From the NCBI GenBank assembly GCA_013398295.1, contig VZSF01003538.1:46856-110855 (forward strand): DNA of 64,000 nt, read 5' to 3'. The position numbers and the translations under genes were made by a program. Position 1 is the first letter of the stretch, and each line of letters begins with the position of its first letter. Shown one piece after another: positions 10,616 through 20,900 of the stretch. The notes below the pieces were generated by a model that saw nothing but the letters and a program-made list of their open reading frames with translations, was not told where the DNA came from and made no database searches. This DNA comes from Chionis minor. Taxonomy: Eukaryota; Chordata; Aves; Charadriiformes; Chionididae.

Positions 10616-13079
10616 TTTGTAATATTTTTGTCTAGGTATGCACTTCTTGAGGCTGAAAGACTTTGGAAATTTTAATATGTAATATTGCTGGAGCTAGTAA
10701 ATCATACCTATATTGTGAAAAAGTTTGGAGCCCCAAGACTTATTTATATATAAATTGCGGAAAGTTGTCTGAAAATTCCCTCCATTTTGATTCAAACTGT
10801 GTTTGACTGCTCCTGTGTTTACTTGTTGACTAATCAAAGTACTTTCCTTCTGAACGTCTATCTTCTCATTCCTTATGCATTTGTATTCATCTGCATTCTC
10901 TTGTTTTATATTTACATTGTAAACTGCCTGGAGGCAGACAGGAGGAGAATGCAATGTTAATTGCTTCTGTTATCATGGATATTCAGGAAAAGATCACCTG
11001 GAATCCAACTGTGCTTATAAAAGCTGGACTGTGTTGCATCACAGAATGATAATATTGCTGTGTGCTGTATAGGATGGTACCAGATAAAGGCAATGTAGGG
11101 TTTTATTCAAGCCCATTCCAACGGGAAGATTGAGAACATAGTAAGACATTGCCTCTACACATTAAAAATTTGATTTCTGGTACACCCTGGAACAGTGAAA
11201 AGCTTTGCATATGTTTGGAACTCACTTCTGGCCAAATGAGGATGAAAAGATTCAGAAAATACCACCATGAAAACAGACAGTAAGCTTTTCCTACTGCTCC
11301 TGTACTGAAGAAATAAGTAAGGGTTAGAAATTATTTCAATGCAAGAAAGTTTTGAACTATATCAGTCAGCACTGTAATCCTGCTGGATCTAGCTGAATTA
11401 TAGCTTTATAAGCTCAATTTTGTAATTTGAGGACAAGACTTCTACGCTAAAAATATCCACCAAGATAATCTGGATGCCAATGCACAAAAGCACAAAGGGT
11501 ACTTTGTAGGAAGTATTATAGGAAGCAGTATTGAAATTTAGATTGATCTATTTGAATTTTGATGAGTAATATGCCAAACTTGTGTTTATGGTACAAGAAC
11601 GTGAGATAATAATGCTTTAAGAGAAATCTTGCATCTTTATTTTATTGGACTGGGGCCTGGGTCTATGGCCACCTGAAGAACTGCATCTGGCAAGACTAAT
11701 AAAATGAAACATGAGATCTCACACCCAGGAAGTTTAGTCTTTCAACTCCTTCCCTTGCAAAACTGTGATTGACTTGGCACCTTGATATTGAGAGAATTCC
11801 TATGCTTTTTGGTTCTCACATGTAAATTCTGCCTTTATTCAGTAAAACAAAAATGCACCAGCACTGCTCTTTTTCAATGTCATTCTGAAAGCAGATTCAG
11901 GAAGAACGCAGACTGATTGCAAGAGATCGCAATGGAGTTGCTTAACAGATTTGTTTCACTTTCCATGTGAACTGCAGTACTTTTTTTTCCTGCTCAGTGT
12001 CCTACCATTTCGCAGAAAACACTTGCCCTCACAAGGAGGAAAAAACCAGATTCAGCTATGGGATATTTTCTGTAGAGTGCATTACAGTAAGTGCTTGTGG
12101 GTGTGATTTAATGCTTTACAGTGAAAGAATGCTGCTGTTAGCAAAAAGTCATCAGCATCCTTTTATAGCAGTTCTAGTACCTGCCTTTTGACTTTGCTAT
12201 TAAAGCTTAGCTAGGCTGATCAGGAGCATTATTTGGAAATACTAGATAATAAAGAAGTCAGCTATGATACACTAACAATGGCACTGTTCAAAACTCACTA
12301 GAGCTGGGCAATACTAACTTGCTGGTGCCGATCCCCTCTGTGCCGGCTCTCTGAGCGGTCCAGCCAGGACAAAACCTGCCAGCTCCACGCTTTCCGCATG
12401 CCACGGTTCTTTGGCCCTTGTCTCATGCTCCCCTGGGGAGTCACCCCAACTCCTGAAGCCCAAGCACTAAGCTGCTCCCTTGTTCCAGGGCTCCATCTGA
12501 CGGACTCAGCAGTTGAACCTGCTGCATGTGTAACCTTGAATACCAGGTAATAAAACCAAGAGGAAAGTGAAAAGTCCACATGGTACTTTACATACTACCC
12601 GTATTTATTTTAGATAAATAAGCACCTATGCACACACGCAGGCCTGAGCATTAAAAAAAGGGCTGTTTGCATTTTCTCTGAAAAGCTTTCAGAGATACTA
12701 ATCTCTCATATTCTAGCACAGCATAGCTCAAAGGCTACACAATATCCTGCAGAAATCCCTTTCATTATCTGTAAACTGCCTCATAATGTTCTATTCATAA
12801 TTTGCTTTGGCATTAAAATAAAAATGTTAACATTCTCACTATCTCCTTCCCTTGCTTACGTTCCTCGGGAAGATCTGGCAGCCCACAGAAGCCAGATGGC
12901 GGCTTGAACTTCACAACTGAGCTGTCTCGCTGCTGCAACAAAAAGGGGATGGTTTTGCTCCCTCTTATCTCAGCCTGAAGGGCACGTACTTTGTGCCGGC
13001 GCTGGCTCTTGCCTAACCCTACAGTGAGCTCAGGGAATGAGCCTATTAATTAGAGATACCGTAAATTAAGCGAGTAGGA

Positions 13080-13800
13080 CCAAGACCACTGCGAGGACAC
13101 CTCGAGTCCCCAAGGGACACGGAGCCACCGGCAGTAACCCAGCACCGGCGGGGCTGGGGACTCGCCATCCCGGGCACGTCCCACAGGTCACGGCTGAGGT
13201 GAGACTCGGCACAACCGAAGGGCAGTGGCCAGGCTCAACCGAGAGGCCGGATCATCAGACAAGTTCACGGCAGTGAAACAGGCCCAAGGTGAAGGCAAGA
13301 TGTCGGCCTGCAGACCAGGACTAGGGCCAGCGATGGCCACCGGGGAGGCCCACAGGGACAAGGCCAGGCTGGCATGGCCACAGCTCAGACACCAGCCGGA
13401 GATGGGGCTCCAGTGCCCTCAGGCTGCCAGCGGGGGTGGAGGCTCCAGATGAGGCTAATTAGGACCACTAAGGCCCATTAGTGCACGCTGAGCCCTGACA
13501 GTGAATCCTACCAAATTTATCCTCAGTCTGAGGCGGGATCCCGCCATCAAGCCCACATCCGCCCATTGCTGAGGCGGTGGCAGCAAGCGAAGCACTGAAA
13601 ACACCCGAGAGCCCCAACACCAGGAGTGTTAAAACAGTAAAATGCTTTGAAAGCAAACAATAAATAGCGTGTGGCTACAGTACGCCGTGGGGCCAGACCT
13701 GGCGGACGCAGCAGCCTGCACTTCACAACCCCCTGAAGGGCTGCGGAAGGTGGGGAGAGAGAGAGAAGGAACAGAACGCGCCCTGGAGCAGGTTTTGTTA
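13080..13800. other. GC-intermediate upstream flank of the ACTR3 promoter
   Basis: This flanks the CpG island on its left. GC content is higher than in the preceding 10 kb, and there are several short open frames (for example 13225-13452) without any recognisable domain. It could contain distal promoter elements; none can be named with confidence. Confidence 0.4.
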
Positions 13801-14004
13801 CTTTCTCCACCTGAACTCCCCGGTTTTCAGCATCAAAACACCGCTCGGGCCGCCCTCCGCCGCTCGCCGCCTCTCGAAGCGCCCGGCGGCTACGAAGCCG
13901 CCCGCCCGCTCCACTTCGCACCGCCTCGCAGGGGCGAGGCCGCGAGATCGGACGTCAGCGAGGGCTGGGGTTGTCGCGCCCGCCCTCGCCGCGGCGCGCA
14001 GGGA

Positions 14005-14012
14005 GGGGCGGG
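14005..14012 (+). promoter_or_regulatory. GC box (Sp1-type)
   Basis: GGGGCGGG lies in the CpG island, 5 bases upstream of the YY1-type element. GC boxes are common in TATA-less promoters; binding is inferred only from the motif. Confidence 0.5.
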
Positions 14013-14016
14013 TCAG

Positions 14017-14024
14017 CCATCTTG
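14017..14024 (-). promoter_or_regulatory. YY1-type element (CCATCTTG)
   Basis: CCATCTTG is the reverse complement of the CAAGATGG core often found at or just downstream of start sites in TATA-less vertebrate promoters. The left island at 160 and 1040 carries a similar core in the opposite orientation. Motif evidence only. Confidence 0.5.
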
Positions 14025-14170
14025 GGCTCGCCGGGCCGCGCCTGAGAGCGGGCGGGGGAGGCAGCGCCCGCCCTGCGGAAGTGGCCTCGCTCCCTCCCTC
14101 CCTCCGCTCCCTCCCCGCTGCCGAGCCCAGCCCCGCCGCAGCGCGCCCCGGGCTGCCCGCCGTCCCCAGC

Positions 14171-14171
14171 N
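14171..14171. other. Collapsed assembly gap (single N) in ACTR3 promoter
   Basis: A single N in GC-rich sequence, the first of three in 790 bases. Sequence to its right (14172-14342) leads directly into a block that is intron 1 by duplication, so the join at this N is probably out of order. Confidence 0.8.
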
Positions 14172-14342
14172 GCCGGGCCGGGCAGGGCTGGGGGGAGCAG
14201 CCGGCTGCCTTCGCTTCCCCTCGCCCCCGCGGAGCCCTCGTGCCGCCCCGCCGGCCGGGGCCGCTCACAGCGGCGGCCTCCGGCTCCTGGGCCGGCGCTT
14301 GCTTGGACCCGGTGCGGGGGCACCCGGTGCGGCTGCCGGAGC

Positions 14343-14877
14343 CGGGGGTGGCGAACGGGGACAACGACCCTGCGAGGTCCCGAAATGCCCTCGCTCAGAG
14401 GAGTCACCGCGCCGTCGGGTGCCGTGTGTGTGTGAGCGCGTGTGTGTGTGGGGCTCTTACGTACTTATTTATTTTTCATATGTGGATAATGTCATTTATT
14501 CTGTGTTACTTCTCTCTGTGGAAGGAAAAAAAAAACCCCTCCCCCTCTAGCGAGCAAGCGCAGAGGAACTTCCTTAGTTTTGTCAAAGCCTCTTCCTGCT
14601 TTCGGGCTTTCATACCTTATAAGGCAGTTTTCGGTGTCAAACCTGAACCAAATCCGTTTTAGAAACTCTTCTTTTTATTTAGCAGCTACCAGATGATGAA
14701 GAGGACGCGGTGCCAGTGATACAGAGCGTAAACAGTGACTGGGGAGAAGGCCCTCGGGATTCAGGCTGCCTCCTCCGCCGTCTCCCGGCTCCTGGAGGCT
14801 GGGTTTGGGGATCAAGCCCGCAGAGGGGTTGGCTGGAAGCCGACCTGGAGGGGTTACCTGGTGCCCCTTGCAGAAGC
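14343..14877 (+). repeat. Direct duplicate of 14959-15493 (misplaced intron 1 contig)
   Basis: It matches 14959-15493 at a constant offset of 616, covering GGGGGTGGCGAACGGGGACA through CCCCTTGCAGAAGC, and I saw no mismatch. It ends at the N at 14878, whereas the right copy continues into unique intron 1 sequence. Because the exon 1 fragment sits between the two copies, this copy lies on the wrong side of exon 1 and is best explained as an overlapping contig that was not merged. Confidence 0.9.
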
Positions 14878-14958
14878 NGGCACGGGGTGAGCGACGGCCG
14901 GGCCGGCCGCTGACAGCTCGGGGCCGCCCGGGGCGGGGCCGGGCCGGGCCGGGCGGGN
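14878..14958. other. ACTR3: Small contig between two single-N gaps, carrying the end of ACTR3 exon 1
   Basis: Seventy-nine GC-rich bases lie between the Ns at 14878 and 14958. The first eight are the end of ACTR3 exon 1 and the rest is the start of intron 1 (GTGAGC donor at 14887). The 36 missing coding bases of exon 1 and the 5' UTR must lie in the gap to its left. Confidence 0.8.
14879..14886 (+). CDS. ACTR3: ACTR3 exon 1, last 8 coding bases only
   Basis: GGC ACG GG followed by the donor GTGAGC encodes Gly13, Thr14 and the first two bases of Gly15, completed by the G that opens exon 2. The residues match the conserved 'CGTGYTKLG' start of Arp3. The ATG and codons 2-12 are missing, because the base before this fragment is the gap N at 14878. 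The phase match with exon 2 and the donor make the call good despite its size. Confidence 0.82.
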
Positions 14959-17900
14959 CGGGGGTGGCGAACGGGGACAACGACCCTGCGAGGTCCCGAA
15001 ATGCCCTCGCTCAGAGGAGTCACCGCGCCGTCGGGTGCCGTGTGTGTGTGAGCGCGTGTGTGTGTGGGGCTCTTACGTACTTATTTATTTTTCATATGTG
15101 GATAATGTCATTTATTCTGTGTTACTTCTCTCTGTGGAAGGAAAAAAAAAACCCCTCCCCCTCTAGCGAGCAAGCGCAGAGGAACTTCCTTAGTTTTGTC
15201 AAAGCCTCTTCCTGCTTTCGGGCTTTCATACCTTATAAGGCAGTTTTCGGTGTCAAACCTGAACCAAATCCGTTTTAGAAACTCTTCTTTTTATTTAGCA
15301 GCTACCAGATGATGAAGAGGACGCGGTGCCAGTGATACAGAGCGTAAACAGTGACTGGGGAGAAGGCCCTCGGGATTCAGGCTGCCTCCTCCGCCGTCTC
15401 CCGGCTCCTGGAGGCTGGGTTTGGGGATCAAGCCCGCAGAGGGGTTGGCTGGAAGCCGACCTGGAGGGGTTACCTGGTGCCCCTTGCAGAAGCACGCTTG
15501 GGAAGCGAAAACTGCTCTGCAACCAGCCCTCTACCGTGTGATTTTATTTTTTAAAGATGAAATATTTCATTTTAGGCGTTACATGTTGGGCTTGTACTGG
15601 GAAGGAAAGCATTGGTATACTTTCAAGGCTCTTCCTCTTTAGCTAGTGCTGATGGCATGCTGATTCTTCAGCTCATCTTTTTCTTTCACTTCTCGTCCAT
15701 CTTGCTAAACATAGTCAAAAGAAATTTCTCAGTGACTGCAGTGTAGGTACAAATTTTTACAACACTCTGAAAGGGCATGCTCTTTTGAAATCCAGGCAGT
15801 TGTTTTTTTGAAAGCAAATGCTCATCTTCCCTTCAAGAGAATCTGTTTGGTGTAGGACATGAATAAATTGGCGTGTCTGTAACGTGTGCATGTTTACCGG
15901 TTGTATGAAGAAGCCATACTTGTAGTTAGAGCAAGAACTAAAACCTTGAATTTTGTGGGATGAAGGCAGGTTAACACAGCGGGAATAAGAGCGTGTAGCT
16001 GAGTGTAATGGAAGCGTATGTGAATTTAAAATGATGTATATATGCGCTGTTTTTCTTGCAAAACAAAAGGTCTGTAATGTACTCTGCCACATGCCAGTAG
16101 TAGCTTTTTCCCATCCCACATGTTTGTACATTGCAGGTAGTCCCATTAAAATCAGTAATTATGTCTTTATAGGTTTGCAAAATATAGGTTGTGACCGCTG
16201 GAGTAGAGAGATTCTCTTAGAGCTTTCAGCGATGCTGAACAGGAACGACATACTAGCGTATAGCTGCGTAAGAAATGACTCTGCCTTTTTAATGTGAGAG
16301 GTACACTGAGGGACCCAAGCGTTAAAACAAACATTCCTGGGGAAGATCTGCGTGTAAATACTCCATTAGTCAACTTCAGTGCGCAGGGCATACTCTGTAA
16401 TGTTCTCGTATATGATGTTCAGCAAGTCTTGCTCCTGTTTTGTTTATTTCCCCCTAGTCTTCAAAGATCTCTCAAAGATGTTGTTTGATTGTGCAGCTGT
16501 ATTTTTTTTTTTTTTTTTAAATGCAGACCAATCTGTTCTGCTCTCCAGGCTTTTCCTCTCTGGTGCACTTCATAGTTTGAAGTTTTTCCTCCCTGAAGTT
16601 GTTTCAGGAAACTGTGTGGGCAAAGATTTTTAGCATTGGAAACATGACAAAGCATCAGGGTTGTTGGAATTAATTGATTTCAGTAGTCAAAGGTATGAAG
16701 TGGTGAATTTACAAAGGAAAAATCTAATACTTGAGGCGTCTAGGGAACAGGTGGGTAGTTGTGCAGTGGGAGATGATAGCATAATCGTGCTAATAGCTTT
16801 TTTTTTAAGCCCTCCCCAACTCTGTCTAGTTTTTTGTGTATAAGCAAGAACATGACACACAAATTGTGTCAGCCTTGTGCTCTGTGCAGATCAGTTGAGG
16901 TCTCACCTAAGGTACCATCTTGGTTACCGAAATGAAAGAAAGCAGGCAATTTAAAGATAGCCCCTGAAAACAGGAAAAGAAAGGTGTTTTGAAAATACAA
17001 CCAAAGCAGAAAGTTTGAAAGGAACATGCCTTTAGAAGAGGCAAGGCTTTAAAAGCGCACAATTTTTCCACTAAGGGAGGGGATGATAATTAATTTACAG
17101 TCCAGGGAGAATTTACCTTAATCAGCAAAAGGGCAGACACAGCAGAGGTATTAAGGGTGTCATTGTACATGTCTTGTGCATGTAGCCACAGGTTCAGTTT
17201 GTTGATCTGAGTGATTTTTTTTTTTTTCTTTTGGGGGTGTGTGTGCGTTCAGTTTTGCCAGCTAAGATTGAGGGAAAGGGGATGGATGAGAAAGGTGGCA
17301 GAGTTGTGTTTTTCAGCATCAGTCTGCATAGATTAGACAACTTTTAAGACCTCCTTTCAAACAATAGAGAGACCAATGCACAGAAGAGGTTGGGGAGAAC
17401 ATGTCATCTCCATTGTTTGAGGTTTTAACAGATTAGTCAGACTTTTTAGGGATCATCATCCAAGTATATGTCACACAGCTGGAGCTGGCAAATGAGTAAA
17501 GTCAGTCACATGTTAATCAGGTTATGGGTGCAGCAAAAATTCTTCCAGTGTTACATTTGTTATCTTGAAATTTACATTCTTTGCTTAAGCAAACCTGGTA
17601 TCTAGAAAATAAGGTAATGGATATTAGTAAGAGCAGGCGAGTACTGTGAATAGGACTTTCTTCAGACTGGCGTATCGACGTTTTAAAATACAAAAAAAAG
17701 AAAAATAACATGGAATTATTTCCATAAAGTGTATGAACCAAAGTACACCAAAGAAAGAAAAAGACTCTTACTGATATTTTAATCTCAGTAGGCTGTGGTC
17801 TTTTGCTCTGTGCCGTTTGAGTATTTGAATAGTTCTTGCTGCCTGTTCGACAGGCAGGCACAGCACAGCCTGCAAGTCATGATTAAAATCTCTTCCTACG

Positions 17901-20900
17901 CCACTTCAGAATTTAGCTTGATTAGGTTGACAAGTAGATTCTAGCTGTGTCTTTCTGTGTGAATGCATTTATTTTTTTTTTCCTTAGTATAAACTTGTAT
18001 AGCACTGAACTAGCTCATTTGGGATGGCAGATAATTGCAAGTGTTCAAATTAATAGCTCTTCAGCTGAGCTGAAGTAAGTGGCTGTGTAACCTGCTGCAG
18101 TTCCAAAATGAGAACTTAATTTTAGCAATGACGGTAATTTAAAGAAAAGTATTTGTATTTTCTGCACCTAAAGTTTCCCTTTTCTATAGGCTTTTGCACA
18201 ATTTTTCTGTGGCTGTCAGGTGGATCCATTACCAATCAATACTTGAGTGTTGTAGGTGACCGGCTTCTCTAATGTATCCCAGAGTCTTCTGTTGGTAGGA
18301 TTGGTATGTTGGTTCTCTTGAATAAATTAGCTATGTGATTGTGTGTGTTTGTGTGTGAAAAAACCCAAAAAACAAACCAAAAAAACACCCCCCCAAAAAA
18401 ACCCCCACACAAACAAAAAAACCTACCAAACAAAAAAACCCAAAAAACCCAAAACAAACAAAAAACCCTCCACTAGGTTGTGTCACATCTTGCTTGCTTC
18501 TATCTCTTTTCATGTGCCAAGCCAGGCCCCTTTTTCACTTCCCTTGCACAGGTTACAAAAATAGGTGTGTTTGGGTTTTTCTCTTCCTTCTTTCTTGAAT
18601 ACTAGGGGAGAACGAAAGGTTTCAGAGTTGACTGGAGAAAGCCTTGCTGCATGTGGTAGGAGCGTGAAAGTCCCTTGAATCCTCACGGCAGTTTGGGTTC
18701 CCTCTGAGCTGAGAGCCTGGAAAATTGAGGCTGCTCAGGATTTCCAAGCTTTCTTGACATGAAGTTGTGAACTGTTCTGTGGAATGAGTCACATCCCTGA
18801 GAGTTTTTTGGCTGTTCCGTTTCTACAGCCAGTTTTGCTGTAAATGAAGGAAGGATAAACTTGGGTGCGTGAAACCTCAGAGAAGCCGAAATCCTGCCCT
18901 GTGCTTGGTTGGTGAGCACAGTGCAGGAAGGTTTGCCTTGGTGGACTTCTCTACTTCTTTTCATGCAACATCTGTATAGCTTCACGGCCTTACGTAGAGT
19001 GAAGTATTTATGGGTTGAGTGTCCTATGATCTGAGAAGTTACGACAGGATTACGTCGTTATGTTTGTCTTCTGGGTTTTGACCTCATAGTGTAAATGTCT
19101 ACAAGATCCGTGAAAACTAATAATCTCCAATAAACAGCAGAGATATGAGAGGTGAGAAATGCAGTGCTATAAAAACAAGGTAAGGGGATGTAACAGCCTG
19201 TATTGGGTTTGCTGTGAAACTTTTTTTAGTCTTATACTGGACCTTGAAATGACTTCTCTTTCCTAGCATTCCAGACGTGGATTATTTCCACAGATTTTTA
19301 AGTCATAGCTTCTATTTAGTATAAATATAGCAGCACTGTGATATTCTTGCAGTTAATATTTCAATTGGATATCTTGTCATGACCTTTCATGGGTTCTAGT
19401 CTTCATGAAAATGTTCTCTTTTGGGATGAATTTTCTCTGTGTGTTGTCATCCCAGAAGTAATTTTTCAGTATGGAAAGCACGAACAAAATAATTCCTTAA
19501 TGGAATATGGGAAAAATCCTCTTCCAGGATTTTAAGAGTATCTTTTGCTTGCCAGTAGCTGAAGTGGTTAGGGAGGGAGAGGGAAATGCTTCATCCTTAA
19601 CACGGAAAAAGGAGTTGTGCTAGATTGAGAGTTGTGGTTTGATATATATGTTTTTAATAACTGCAAATAGGTTCTGAAGACCCATGATGACCTGTGGTGT
19701 CTTTTAAATGATTCTGATACGTCACAGTCAGTGTTGTAACGCTAAATGCGCAAAGCTTACAATATAATTAGGAATAATAGGAATTCAGTTAGGAATATAT
19801 GCATTCCTAATCACACACACATATATATGTATTTTAGAATTCCATTATAGGAATCAGTTTATATGTTATTGGAATGTGTGACAGAAGCCATCCAAAATGC
19901 ACGGTACCTTCCAGTCCTCCTGTTTCTGCTCATCTTTTTTTAATATATGTATCTCAAGCGTAAGTGGGACATGGAAAAAGGGGGTGGTGGGGGGCTTTCC
20001 AAGCGGAGGAGAAACCCACTTGCATCCATGGGCTGAATCTGTAAAGTTAATGATAAATGAACCACCTTCTATGTGCAGCAGAGCTCCTTCTGGTGCGTGC
20101 GGGGAAGTGTGCGCGGTCGCTAGGACCAGAGTGTGGCTCTGGTTATGAGGAAACTACCTGAAAGGAGATTATAGCGAGGTGGGGATCAATCTCTTCTCCC
20201 AAGTAACAAGCCACAGGACAAGAGGAAATGGCCTCAAGTTATGCCAGGGGAGGTTTAGATTGGATATTAGAAAAAACTTCTTTACGGAAAGGGTTATCAA
20301 GCATTGGAACAGGCTGCCCAGGGAGGGGGTGGAATCGCCATCCCTGGAGGTATTTAAAAGACGGGTAGACGTGGTGCTGAGGGACATGGGTTAGGGATGG
20401 TTTTGTCATAGGTTTATGGTTGGACTCGATGATCTTGAAGGTCTCTTCCAACCCAAGTGATTCTATGATTCTATTAAAAAAAAAAAAAAAAAAAAGGTTT
20501 GAGGGAGGGTAGGGCCGGTGGGACAGGGCAAGTTCCCTTCATGTTTCTTGGTCGTTATTATCTGGCTTGAAGGTTCTGCCCAGAAAGTATGAGTGTGATG
20601 CACACTTGCTCATCTAAATTGGTTGAAAATACAGCTTCTAGCAGTTCAGAAGTACTGTACTAGTTCCCGCCTCTCTTATTTTACAGGCACATGGAAGAAA
20701 CTTTGCAGTTGGTCTTTTAGTTCATGCAATTTAAAAGTTTCAACACAATGTTTCAACATTTAGTTTCATCATTGCAGGCTATTTTGGGGAAATGCAAAAA
20801 GGCTTTGACAATTTCAAACAGACTTTCTTTTGCTTTAATTTTGGACAGACATTCTTAATTTAAAGACTTTAAAGGGGGAAATGTTAAACTTGAAGGTAAA

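Larger units (their letters stand above)
2578..13079. other. Intergenic, mostly AT-rich, no supported gene
   Basis: This lies between the left CpG island and the ACTR3 promoter. Open frames are short (about 60-135 codons) and none resembles a known protein. It contains exon-like segments at 4153-5014, a possible old repeat at about 5075-5205, a 24-base tandem repeat at 7979 and a CR1 end at 10567. A GC-richer stretch at about 12300-12560 stands out from its surroundings but has no recognisable identity. No tRNA, snRNA or other structured RNA gene was recognised. Confidence 0.6.
13840..14957 (+). promoter_or_regulatory. ACTR3: CpG-island promoter and 5' region of ACTR3 (assembly broken)
   Basis: Very GC- and CpG-rich DNA with no TATA box, immediately upstream of the ACTR3 exon 1 remnant, as expected for a broadly expressed cytoskeletal gene. 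A GC box and a YY1-type CCATCTTG element lie at 14005-14012 and 14017-14024. Single Ns at 14171, 14878 and 14958 mark three joins of unknown length. The block 14343-14877 is a duplicate of intron 1 sequence found at 14959-15493, so it is not true promoter sequence. The transcription start and most of exon 1 cannot be placed. Confidence 0.75.

Noticed and set aside
13669..14662. Open frames up to 293 codons across the ACTR3 promoter island
   Set aside because: They cross the N at 14171, exist on both strands, have no domain, and overlap promoter and duplicated intron sequence.
20179..20394. 71-codon open frame resembling a reverse-transcriptase C-terminus
   Set aside because: Real similarity, but it is the end of CR1 ORF2 inside a 5'-truncated transposon, so it is not a host gene.
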